6,019 nt of DNA. Source: Betaproteobacteria bacterium (GTDB lineage: Bacteria; Pseudomonadota; Gammaproteobacteria; Burkholderiales; Burkholderiaceae_C). The stretch lies in contig VBCQ01000146.1 in the NCBI GenBank assembly GCA_005882155.1, positions 1 through 6,019 on the forward strand, written 5' to 3'. The translations under genes and the position numbers were made by a program. The notes under the pieces are model-generated. The model saw only the letters and a program-made list of their open reading frames with translations. It was not told where the DNA came from and did not search any database. Shown here one piece after another: positions 1 to 5,742 of the stretch. Within the stretch, counting starts at the first letter, position 1, and every line of letters starts with the position of its first letter.

Positions 1-9
1 CACCTTGCT

Positions 10-2248
10 TCAGGCAACGCCCTCGCCCATCTCCGCCGGCAGTTCCAGGCGCTCGCGCATGATCCGTGTGGCCTGCACCATGTGGCGCAATGCCGCTTCG
101 GTCTCCGCCCAGCCGCGGGTCTTCAGACCGCAGTCGGGGTTGACCCACAAGCGCTCGGGTGGAATCACCTCACAGGCACGTTCGAGCAACTTCAACATGC
201 TCGCGACCTCGGGCACACGCGGCGAATGGATGTCGTAGACGCCCGGGCCGATCTCGTTTGGATACTTGAACTCGCCGAAGCCTTCGAGTAACTCCATCGC
301 AGAGCGCGAGGTCTCGATCGTGATCACGTCGGCGTCGAGTGCGGCGATTGCCGGCAGGATGTCGTTGAACTCCGAATAGCACATGTGGGTGTGGATCTGC
401 GTGTCGTCGCGTACGGTGCAGGCGCAGAGCTTGAACGCGCGCACGGCCCAGTCGAGGTAGCGCGTCCATTCACGCGCTTTCAGCGGCAGGCCTTCGCGAA
501 ACGCCGGCTCGTCGATTTGGATGATGCGGATACCGGCCTTCTCCAGGTCGGCCACCTCTTCGCGGATCGCCAGTGCGAGCTGCATGGCAGTGAGTTCGCG
601 CGACTGGTCGTCGCGCACGAACGACCACTGCAGCATCGTCACCGGGCCGGTCAGCATGCCCTTCATCGGCTTGTCGGTCAGCGATTGCGCGTAGCGGGTC
701 GTCTCGACTGTCATCGGATCGGGCCGGTAGACGTCGCCGTAGATGATCGGCGGCTTGACGCAGCGCGAGCCGTAGCTCTGGACCCAGCCGTTGTCGGTGA
801 ACGCATAGCCCCACAGCCGCTCGCCGAAGTACTCGACCATGTCGTTGCGCTCGGGCTCGCCGTGCACCAGCACATCCAAGCCGAGCTCGGTCTGCTTGTC
901 GACGGCGAGGCGGATCTCTGCGCGCATGCGATGCAGGTAGTCGAGCGCACCGATCTCGCAGCGCTTGTAGGCGGCGCGCGCCTGGCGGATCGCCGGCGTC
1001 TGCGGGAACGAGCCGATCGTCGTCGTCGGCAGCGGCGGCAGCTTCAGCGACTCGCGCTGCGCCGCGATGCGCTGCGCGAACGGCGATTCGCGCTCGGCCA
1101 TCGCCGGCGTGATCGCGGCCAAGCGGCGCTGGACCAGCGGGTTGTGCACGCGCTTCGAGTGCCGGCGCGACGCTGCCGCGGTGTCCGACGCGGCCAACGC
1201 CTCGGCGACGGCGCCCTCGCCTTCGTTGAGCGCACGCCCGAGCGTCTGCAGCTCAGCGAGCTTCTCTTCGGCAAACGTAAGCCAGCTGCGAACGCCGGCA
1301 TCGAGCTTGTCTTCGTGCTTCAGCGACACGGGAACATGCGCGAGCGAGCACGACGGCGCGATCCACAAGCGATCGCCCCGCTCGGCATGCAAGGGCTTCA
1401 AGGTTTGCAGCACGCGACGCAAGTCGGTGCGCCAGATGTTGCGCCCATCGATCACGCCGGCCGACAACACCTTGTCCGCGGGCAGTGCGGCGCGCCAAGT
1501 GGCGAGCTGCTGCGGTGCGCGCACCAGATCGATGTGAACGCCCTGCACCGGCAATGCGGCGAGACGGCTCGCGTGCTCGGCGACGCTGTCGAAGTAAGTC
1601 GCGAGAAGCAGCTTCGGTCCGGTCGCTGCGAGCGATGCATAAGCGTTGTCGACAGCCGCCAGCCAGCGCGGCTCGAGATCGAGGCCGAGCGCAGGCTCGT
1701 CGAGCTGGACCCACTCGATGCCGCGCTCGGCGATGCGTCGCAGCACAGCGCCGAAGGCGCGCAGCAACTCGGGCAAGAGGCTCAGCTTGTCGAATCCCGC
1801 GACATGCGACTTCGCGAGATGGAGCCAGGTGATCGGCCCGACCAGCACCGGCTTCACGTGGTGGCCGAGCGCTCGCGCCTGATCGATCTCGTCGAACAGC
1901 CAGTCGACGCCGGCGCCGAAGCGTGTGGCCGGCCCGAGCTCAGGCACCAGGAAGTGGTAGTTGGTGTCGAACCACTTGGTCATCTCCATCGCCGGCTGGC
2001 GCGCGTTGCCGCGTGCCAACTCGAAGGACTGGGCGAGCGTGAGCCGCGTCGTAGAACGCGAAGTCGCCGACGGTCGCGAGCGCCAAGCCGGCGTCGCGTT
2101 GTGCCTGCCAACGCTCTCGCTTCAGCGCATCGCCGACTTCGTGCAGATGCGCTTCGTCGCAATCGCCGCGCCAGAACGACTCGAGCGCGAACTTCAGCTC
2201 GCGCTGCGCACCGATGCGCGGGTAGCCGAGGACATGGGTCCGTGCCAT
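10..2248 (-). pseudogene. metE: Cobalamin-independent methionine synthase MetE, interrupted by an internal frameshifting deletion
   Basis: MetE transfers the methyl group of 5-methyltetrahydropteroyl-triglutamate to homocysteine, giving methionine in the cytoplasm without B12. The start is the ATG at 2248-2246, preceded by the ribosome site GAAGGAG at 2260-2254. The first frame encodes about 68 residues, opening MARTHVLGYPRIG and carrying the folate-contacting RELK at residues 16-19, up to VGDFAFYD. The homology then resumes in another frame at about 2043 with LTLAQSFELARGN and runs to the TGA at 12-10. Numbered from codon 2019, this 669-residue part has EMTKWF at 12-17, WVQLDEPA at 103-110, TTIGSFPQT at 333-341, and zinc ligands His545, Cys547, Glu569 and Cys630. 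From memory, the E. coli protein has about 22 residues where only four bases remain here. The catalytic domain is whole but the N-terminal domain is broken, so I call it a pseudogene unless the shift is an assembly error. Identity is secure; functional status is not. Confidence 0.93.
2040..2052 (-). other. Frame junction and apparent small deletion within metE
   Basis: On the minus strand the first metE frame reads F-Y-D with the D codon at 2050-2048. The second frame begins matching the family at the CTC (Leu) codon at 2043-2041. Only the four bases GCGG lie between them. In E. coli MetE, as remembered, about 22 residues separate the equivalent positions, so about 60 bp, not a multiple of three, appear to be missing. 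A simple one-base indel would shift the frame but would not remove these conserved codons. Confidence 0.8.
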
Positions 2249-2278
2249 CGCAGCTCCTTCATTCATAAGTTGTCCGGC

Positions 2279-2308
2279 AGTGTCGGCATGCCCTAGACTT
2301 GAATCAAG
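2279..2308 (-). promoter_or_regulatory. Candidate metE promoter, with a short inverted repeat over its -35 element
   Basis: Reading toward metE, TTGATT (2307-2302) and GACACT (2284-2279) are separated by 17 bases, which would place the transcript start near 2272. The -10 match is poor (three of six), as expected for an activator-dependent promoter. The MetR palindrome would then be centred about 64 bases upstream, close to its position in enterobacterial metE. The -35 lies inside the small perfect inverted repeat CTTGA-A-TCAAG (2298-2308), which may be a second operator or chance. This is a weak prediction. Confidence 0.25.
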
Positions 2309-2327
2309 CGAGATGTTTTCACATTCA

Positions 2328-2344
2328 CATGAATCCGATTCATG
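2328..2344. promoter_or_regulatory. Predicted MetR operator in the divergent metE-metR control region
   Basis: The sequence CATGAATCCGATTCATG is a perfect 17-bp palindrome centred on C2336. It contains TGAA-N5-TTCA (2330-2342), which is the known MetR consensus. It lies 13 bp before the metR start codon and about 80 bp upstream of the metE start. That fits activation of metE and repression of metR by the same bound protein, with homocysteine as coactivator in known systems. A second MetR site would be usual at metE; only a weak partial match (cGAg-N5-TTCA, 2309-2321) is visible beside it. Binding is inferred from the motif and position. Confidence 0.75.
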
Positions 2345-2357
2345 TCGAGGAGTTTTG

Positions 2358-3238
2358 ATGCTTGAACTGCGCCACTTGCGCTCGCTGCTCGCCATCGCCG
2401 ACACGCGCACGCTGGCCGATGCGGCCGAGCGCATGCACCTGACGCAGTCGGCGCTGTCGCATCAGATCCGCGCGCTCGAGTCGCACTACGGCCTGAGCCT
2501 GTTCGAGCGAACCCCGCGCGGACTGCGCTTCACGCAGGCCGGCGAGCGGCTGCTCTCGCTCGGCCGCACGCTGCTGCCCCAGTGGGACGAAGCACATCGC
2601 GACATCGTTCGCATGAAGGGCGACACCCGCGGAGAGCTGCGCATCGCGCTCGAATGCCACACCTGCTTCGACTGCGCTGGCCGGAGGTCGAGGTCGATCT
2701 GGTCGCGGGCTTTCACAGCGACCCGCTGGCGCTCATCGCCGAGGGGCGCGCCGATCTCGTGATCGGCTCAGCGCCGGCCAAGCGACGGCCCTATGCGGTG
2801 CGCCCCCTCTTCCGCTTCGAGATCCTGCTGGTGCTGCCGGTGGGCCATCGGCTGCGCAGCAAGCGTTTCGTCGACGCGCACGAGCTGGCCGATGAGACCT
2901 TGATCACCTACCCGGTGCCGGAAAATCGCATCGACCTGATCCGCGAAGTGCTGACGCCGGCGGGCATTCATCTGCAGCGGCGTACCGCCGAATTGACGGT
3001 TGCGGTGCTGCAGCTGGTGGCGAGCCGCCGCGGCATCGCCGCGCTGCCCAATTGGGGCGTGAAGAGCTACGTCGACCACGACTACGTGCTCGCCAAGCGC
3101 ATCGGCCGCACCGGCCTGTGGAGCGAGCTGCATGCGACGACGACGAAGGCGCTCGGGTCCAAGCCCTTCCTCGATGACTTCGTCGGCATCGTTCGCGGCA
3201 CGGCGCAGTCGGGGCTGGCTGGCATCCAGCTCCTGTGA
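2358..3238 (+). pseudogene. metR: LysR-family methionine regulator MetR, interrupted by an internal frameshifting deletion
   Basis: MetR is a LysR-type regulator that activates metE (and often metH) with homocysteine as coactivator and represses itself. The ATG at 2358 follows GAGGAG (2347-2352) by five bases. The first frame gives 105 residues: a winged helix-turn-helix (TLADAAERMHLTQSALSHQI, about 18-37), then FERTPRGLRFTQAGERLL and the MetR hallmark ALECHTCFD at 97-105. It then goes out of frame. The second frame takes over at 2672 with LRWPEVEVDL and runs 188 residues to the TGA at 3236, covering most of the effector-binding domain (GFHSDPLALI, GRADLVIGSAP, LITYPV, GIAALPNWGV). In intact relatives about ten residues (WLxPxxxxF-like) sit between the two parts. 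A repaired protein would be about 303 residues, near the family's 300-317. Divergent placement next to metE supports the name. As written, the product would be a DNA-binding domain with a nonsense tail. Confidence 0.9.
2668..2676 (+). other. Frame junction and apparent small deletion within metR
   Basis: The Asp codon GAC ending ECHTCFD is at 2670-2672. The next recognisable residue, Leu of LRWPEVEVD, is read from CTG at 2672-2674, in a frame two bases ahead. E. coli MetR, as remembered, has 14 residues between the Cys and the Trp of this stretch, where only four (FD and LR) remain here. This suggests loss of about 31 bp. As in metE, conserved codons are missing as well as frame. Confidence 0.75.
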
Positions 3239-3266
3239 TGCAATCGACGCCAGTCCCGCAACCACC

Positions 3267-3272
3267 GAGGAG
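3267..3272 (+). promoter_or_regulatory. Ribosome binding site fixing the start of the phasin-like gene
   Basis: GAGGAG lies six bases before the ATG at 3279. The same frame is open further upstream, back to about 3132, but that extension overlaps metR and is arginine/serine-rich. The strong site supports 3279 as the start. Confidence 0.7.
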
Positions 3273-3278
3273 CCCCGC

Positions 3279-3956
3279 ATGTTCAAGTCCGGCATCGACC
3301 AGGATTCATTGATCAAGCTGTTTTCGCAGGCCAGCACGAAGCAAGGCGAGGCACTTCGCAAAGCGGTTAGCGAAGCGACGCTGAAGGCGCTGCAGGGACG
3401 TGAGCTCACCCTGCAGAACATCCGCGGCGTGTTGAAGACAGTGACGCAGGCCGCGTCGACTGGCGCGTCGCAGAACGCGGCGCATTCGATCGATGCCGAA
3501 GCGCTGCTGAGCAATGCGTTCTCGGGAATGGACGCGGCGCTGTTGCAAGCCGTCGAGGCGAACCGCAAGGCCTTGCAGCAATTCGTCGATCAGGGCGTGG
3601 GATTGAACGAGGAGCGCATGCAAAGCGCCCTCGCCGACCTCGAGAAGATGGAAGACGTGTTCATCGCGACAGTGAGCAAGGCTGCCCAATCGGCAACCGC
3701 GCCGCTGCAAGGGGCATGGGGGCAAGTGATCGAGTCGATGAAGCTCAAGGGCACCGACACGGGTGCGCAAGCCGCGTCGACGGTCGAGCATTTGATGTCG
3801 CAGGCGCAGACGGCGATGCGCCAAGGCCGCGCGATGGGCGTGCGCACCGCGCAAGCACTGATGGACAGCTATTCGGCGCTCGTCAGCGGCGTGCTGATCG
3901 GCATGTCCGAAGGCCTGCAACAAGGCGCCGCGAAGAGCAGCGCGCGCAAGAAATAA
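3279..3956 (+). CDS. Conserved helical phasin-like protein of unknown function (possibly DUF6781 family)
   Basis: This 225-residue protein has no signal peptide, no transmembrane segment and no cysteine. It is rich in Ala, Gln, Lys and Glu and reads as nearly continuous amphipathic helix. The N-terminal part (1-60) opens MFKSGIDQDSLIKLFSQAST and includes ALQGRELTLQNIRGVLKTV (37-55). An Ala-rich linker at 57-70 follows. Helices at about 72-140 include DAALLQAVEANRKALQQFVD (85-104) and LEKMEDVFIATVSKAAQ. The C-terminal helices (165-215) end in the basic tail KSSARKK. The pattern resembles phasins, which coat polyhydroxyalkanoate granules, and I recall similar Burkholderiales proteins annotated DUF6781; neither link can be confirmed here. 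It begins 40 bases after the metR stop on the same strand and may be partly co-transcribed, but no functional tie to methionine is evident. The gene appears intact, with a TAA stop. Confidence 0.85.
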   Translation: MFKSGIDQDSLIKLFSQASTKQGEALRKAVSEATLKALQGRELTLQNIRGVLKTVTQAASTGASQNAAHSIDAEALLSNAFSGMDAALLQAVEANRKALQQFVDQGVGLNEERMQSALADLEKMEDVFIATVSKAAQSATAPLQGAWGQVIESMKLKGTDTGAQAASTVEHLMSQAQTAMRQGRAMGVRTAQALMDSYSALVSGVLIGMSEGLQQGAAKSSARKK

Positions 3957-3999
3957 CGCAAACCCCAGGCGCCAGCAGCGCCGCCGGATCGCGCTTGCG

Positions 4000-4206
4000 C
4001 TATTCGAGCGTGAAGCCGAGCTTCAGCGAGACCTGCCAGTGCGCGATCTTGCCGTTGTCGACATGGCCGCGCGTCTCGGTGATGGTGAACCAATGGATGT
4101 TGCGCACCGTCTCGCTCGCTTTCTCGATCGCGTTCTGCACTGCGTCTTCGATGCTCGTCGTCGAGGATCCGGTGAGCTCCAGCAATTTGTAGACATGGTT
4201 GCTCAT
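4000..4206 (-). CDS. Dodecin, flavin-binding storage protein
   Basis: Dodecins are small cytoplasmic proteins that assemble into hollow dodecamers. They bind flavins (riboflavin, FMN, FAD or lumichrome) in pairs and are thought to store or buffer them. The 68 residues match the family along their whole length: VYKLLELTGSS at the start, the helix SIEDAVQNAIEKASETVRNI (18-37), then the strands HWFTITETRGHV and HWQVSLKLGF. Trp39 is the expected aromatic residue stacking on the flavin ring, and Gln58 is the expected ring-contacting residue; their 19-residue spacing equals that of Trp36 and Gln55 in the halobacterial protein. The ATG at 4206-4204 has AAAGGAG (4220-4214) seven bases upstream. It converges with the phasin-like gene across a 43-bp gap and diverges from mlaC. 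It is probably a single-gene unit with its own promoter (4239-4267). Confidence 0.95.
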   Translation of the reverse strand: MSNHVYKLLELTGSSTTSIEDAVQNAIEKASETVRNIHWFTITETRGHVDNGKIAHWQVSLKLGFTLE

Positions 4207-4238
4207 GGTGTGGCTCCTTTCACGGTTCGGGTGCTGGC

Positions 4239-4267
4239 ACCCTAGCCTGCGGGCGCCGCGATTGCAA
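4239..4267 (-). promoter_or_regulatory. Candidate sigma-70 promoter of the dodecin gene
   Basis: On the minus strand TTGCAA (4267-4262) and TAGGGT (4244-4239) are separated by exactly 17 bases. Transcription would begin near 4232, giving a leader of about 26 bases that just holds the ribosome site AAAGGAG. Both hexamers match consensus at four of six positions. The location is ideal for the dodecin gene, but no experiment or comparison supports it here. Confidence 0.4.
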
Positions 4268-4362
4268 CAAGCTGCCGCCAGCGTGAATTCCTGCCTCACG
4301 CCGCCGTCCTGCGCGGTCGATATCGAGATGTATCGATTTGTTGCCACCGCGGGAGACCCCTC

Positions 4363-4983
4363 ATGCATCACCGGCTCTTCACTCGCTTTGCTGCATCCCT
4401 TGTGCTGTGCCTCGCAGCGAGCGCGGCGGTGGCGCTCGACGAAGCGCCCGACACGATGATCAAGCGGCTGTCGGACGACGTCGTCGGGCTCGCCAAGGAC
4501 ACCGCGATCGCGTCGGGCGACGCGAGCAAGATCATGGACCTCGTCGACACGAAGGTCATGCCGAACGTCGACTTCACCCGCATGACGGCGTCGGCTGTCG
4601 GCCGCACATGGCGGCAGGCAACGCCCGAGCAGCAACTGCGCCTGCAGCAGGAATTCAAGACCCTGCTCGTTCGCACCTATGCCGGCGCGCTGTCACAGGT
4701 GAAAGACCTCGCGATCACGGTGAAGCCCTTGCGGGCTGGAGCGAGCGACACCGAGGTCGTCGTTCGCACCTTGATCAAAGGGCATGGCGAGCCGATCCAG
4801 CTCGACTACCGGCTCGAGAAGTCGGCCGATGGCTGGAAGATCTACGACCTCAACGTGCTGGGGGTGTGGCTCGTCGAAGCGTATCGCGGCCAGTTCTTGG
4901 CCGAGATCCAGTCCAAGGGCATCGACGGGCTCATCGCGACGCTCGCCGCGCGCAACAACAAGAGCGCGACCAAAGGCAGCTGA
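4363..4983 (+). CDS. mlaC: MlaC/Ttg2D-family periplasmic phospholipid-binding protein
   Basis: MlaC-type proteins shuttle phospholipids through the periplasm between the outer-membrane MlaA-porin complex and the inner-membrane MlaFEDB ABC transporter, maintaining lipid asymmetry. The 206-residue product starts with a type I signal peptide: basic MHHRLFTR, a hydrophobic core at 9-20 and likely cleavage after AVA at 24. Family motifs follow in order: KVMPNVDFTRMTASAVGRTW (64-83) with TPEQQLRLQQEFKTLLVRTY (87-106), then GWKIYDLNVLGVWLVEAYR (157-175) and the closing QFLAEIQSKGIDGLIATL. Length is typical. The ATG at 4363 has GGGAG (4351-4355) seven bases upstream. No mlaA, B, D, E or F gene is adjacent, so this is a stand-alone copy; it may serve a distant Mla system or be a paralog. 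It ends directly against the convergent membrane-protein gene. The family assignment is firm, the exact mla role less so. Confidence 0.92.
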   Translation: MHHRLFTRFAASLVLCLAASAAVALDEAPDTMIKRLSDDVVGLAKDTAIASGDASKIMDLVDTKVMPNVDFTRMTASAVGRTWRQATPEQQLRLQQEFKTLLVRTYAGALSQVKDLAITVKPLRAGASDTEVVVRTLIKGHGEPIQLDYRLEKSADGWKIYDLNVLGVWLVEAYRGQFLAEIQSKGIDGLIATLAARNNKSATKGS

Positions 4984-5307
4984 TCAGAACGGCCCGGGCA
5001 AAGCCTTCAGGCCCAGCCACGCGGCGCCGATGATCGCGTTGACCGGCACGCTGAGTGCGCCTGGAACGTAGAACAGCGCCGACAGCAGCGGCGCGTTGAG
5101 GATCAGCTCGGCGAATCCGCCGAGGCCGTAGAACACCAGGCCGCACCACAGCCAGCGTCGCATGTAGGTCAGCAGCCAATGCGCCTGACTCTGGTTGTGC
5201 CGTCGCGCGGCGGCGCGCTCGAGCAGGCTGCCGCGGCTGACATCGCGGAACAGCCAGTCGAAAAAAAAGTAGCGATAGAGCAGTGTTCGAAAAGCCAGTT
5301 CTTGCAC
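4984..5307 (-). CDS. Small conserved inner-membrane protein of unknown function
   Basis: The 107-residue product opens with an aromatic, basic stretch (FRTLLYRYFFFDWLFRD, 6-22). A polar, basic middle follows (LLERAAARRHNQSQAHWLLTYMRRW, about 28-52), then two probable membrane helices near 53-72 and 74-103 containing GLVFYGLGGFAELIL and ALFYVPGALSVPVNAIIG. I recall similar short proteins in Burkholderiales listed as hypothetical; I know of no function. The start is GTG at 5307-5305, chosen because the frame has no earlier start and a weak AGG (5319-5317) lies nine bases upstream. A run of eight T's in the coding strand (YFFFD codons, 5263-5270) is the one place where a homopolymer error could shift the frame, but both sides read consistently. 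The stop TGA at 4986-4984 abuts the mlaC stop. Confidence 0.7.
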   Translation of the reverse strand: MQELAFRTLLYRYFFFDWLFRDVSRGSLLERAAARRHNQSQAHWLLTYMRRWLWCGLVFYGLGGFAELILNAPLLSALFYVPGALSVPVNAIIGAAWLGLKALPGPF

Positions 5308-5410
5308 GATGCAGCGCCTGAAGAACCGCGAGCTCGATGGACGCGAGCGCGCGTCTCAGAGATGATCTTGTGTGGCTCGATTCGTTCCGCGCTCAACTAG
5401 CGCGCGGCGA

Positions 5411-5617
5411 TCACTCGGCGGGATCGGTCTCGCTGTCGACTTCCTTGTCGAAGGCCGCCGAGTCGGTGCTCGGCTTGACGACCAAGGGCTTGTCCAGCGG
5501 CTTGCAGATTCGCCGCTGCAGGCGACTCAAGCGATCGGAGCACGCGAGAGCTTGCAGCACCGCATCGGGATGCATCATCAGCGCAAACGGGTTCGAGGCC
5601 AACGACGGCTTGTCCAT
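5411..5617 (-). CDS. Small conserved protein of unknown function (68 residues)
   Basis: The product starts MDKPSLASNPFALMMHPDAV and continues with a helical, basic segment (LQALACSDRLSRLQRRICKP, 21-40), a short linker LDKPLV, and an acidic tail ending DKEVDSETDPAE. It has no signal peptide or membrane helix. The basic core plus acidic tail suggests a small cytoplasmic protein, perhaps a partner or adaptor, but no function can be named. I recall near-identical N-termini in hypothetical proteins of related Burkholderiales. The ATG at 5617-5615 is preferred over the in-frame ATG at 5650 because CAGGAG (5630-5625) precedes it by seven bases. The next gene downstream on this strand, the membrane protein, starts about 100 bases after this stop, so the two may share a transcript. 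Confidence 0.7.
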   Translation of the reverse strand: MDKPSLASNPFALMMHPDAVLQALACSDRLSRLQRRICKPLDKPLVVKPSTDSAAFDKEVDSETDPAE

Positions 5618-5624
5618 GGTGCGT

Positions 5625-5630
5625 CTCCTG
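5625..5630 (-). promoter_or_regulatory. Ribosome binding site fixing the start of the 68-residue protein
   Basis: On the minus strand CAGGAG lies seven bases before the ATG at 5617-5615. The longer in-frame start at 5650 would add MHRHSPFRRRT across this site and has no comparable site visible upstream. Confidence 0.65.
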
Positions 5631-5742
5631 AACGGCGAATGCCGATGCATTGACTGTAGACCTCACATCGCGGAACAGAAGTCGGGACTGCGCCAAAGCC
5701 GGTGTCGGAAGATGCCTTACACAGTGCCCGCGCGACCACGCC

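Noticed and set aside
385..2268. Long plus-strand open frame of about 627 codons opposite metE
   Set aside because: It is a shadow of the metE codons in GC-rich DNA. The translation is Arg/His/Ala-rich with no recognisable domain, while the minus strand gives unmistakable MetE.
2768..3568. Minus-strand open frame of about 266 codons opposite metR and the phasin-like gene
   Set aside because: It spans two clear plus-strand genes and their boundary, has low-complexity Arg/Ala/His composition and shows no domain.
3968..3982. Possible terminator hairpin GGCGC-CAGCA-GCGCC between the convergent phasin-like and dodecin genes
   Set aside because: The stem is only five base pairs and no T-run follows on either strand. 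Position is suggestive but evidence is too weak to call.
4338..5033. Plus-strand open frame of about 231 codons overlapping mlaC in another frame
   Set aside because: The MlaC frame has a signal peptide and family motifs. The alternative is Arg-rich with no recognisable feature.
5263..5270. Run of eight A's (T's in the coding strand) in the membrane-protein gene as a programmed frameshift site
   Set aside because: The frame reads sensibly through YFFFDW on both sides and no alternative frame gives a recognisable product, so it is an ordinary run of Phe codons.
5637..5650. Small stem AATGC-CGAT-GCATT upstream of the 68-residue gene
   Set aside because: A five-pair stem of this kind is expected by chance, and there is no riboswitch or attenuator pattern around it.
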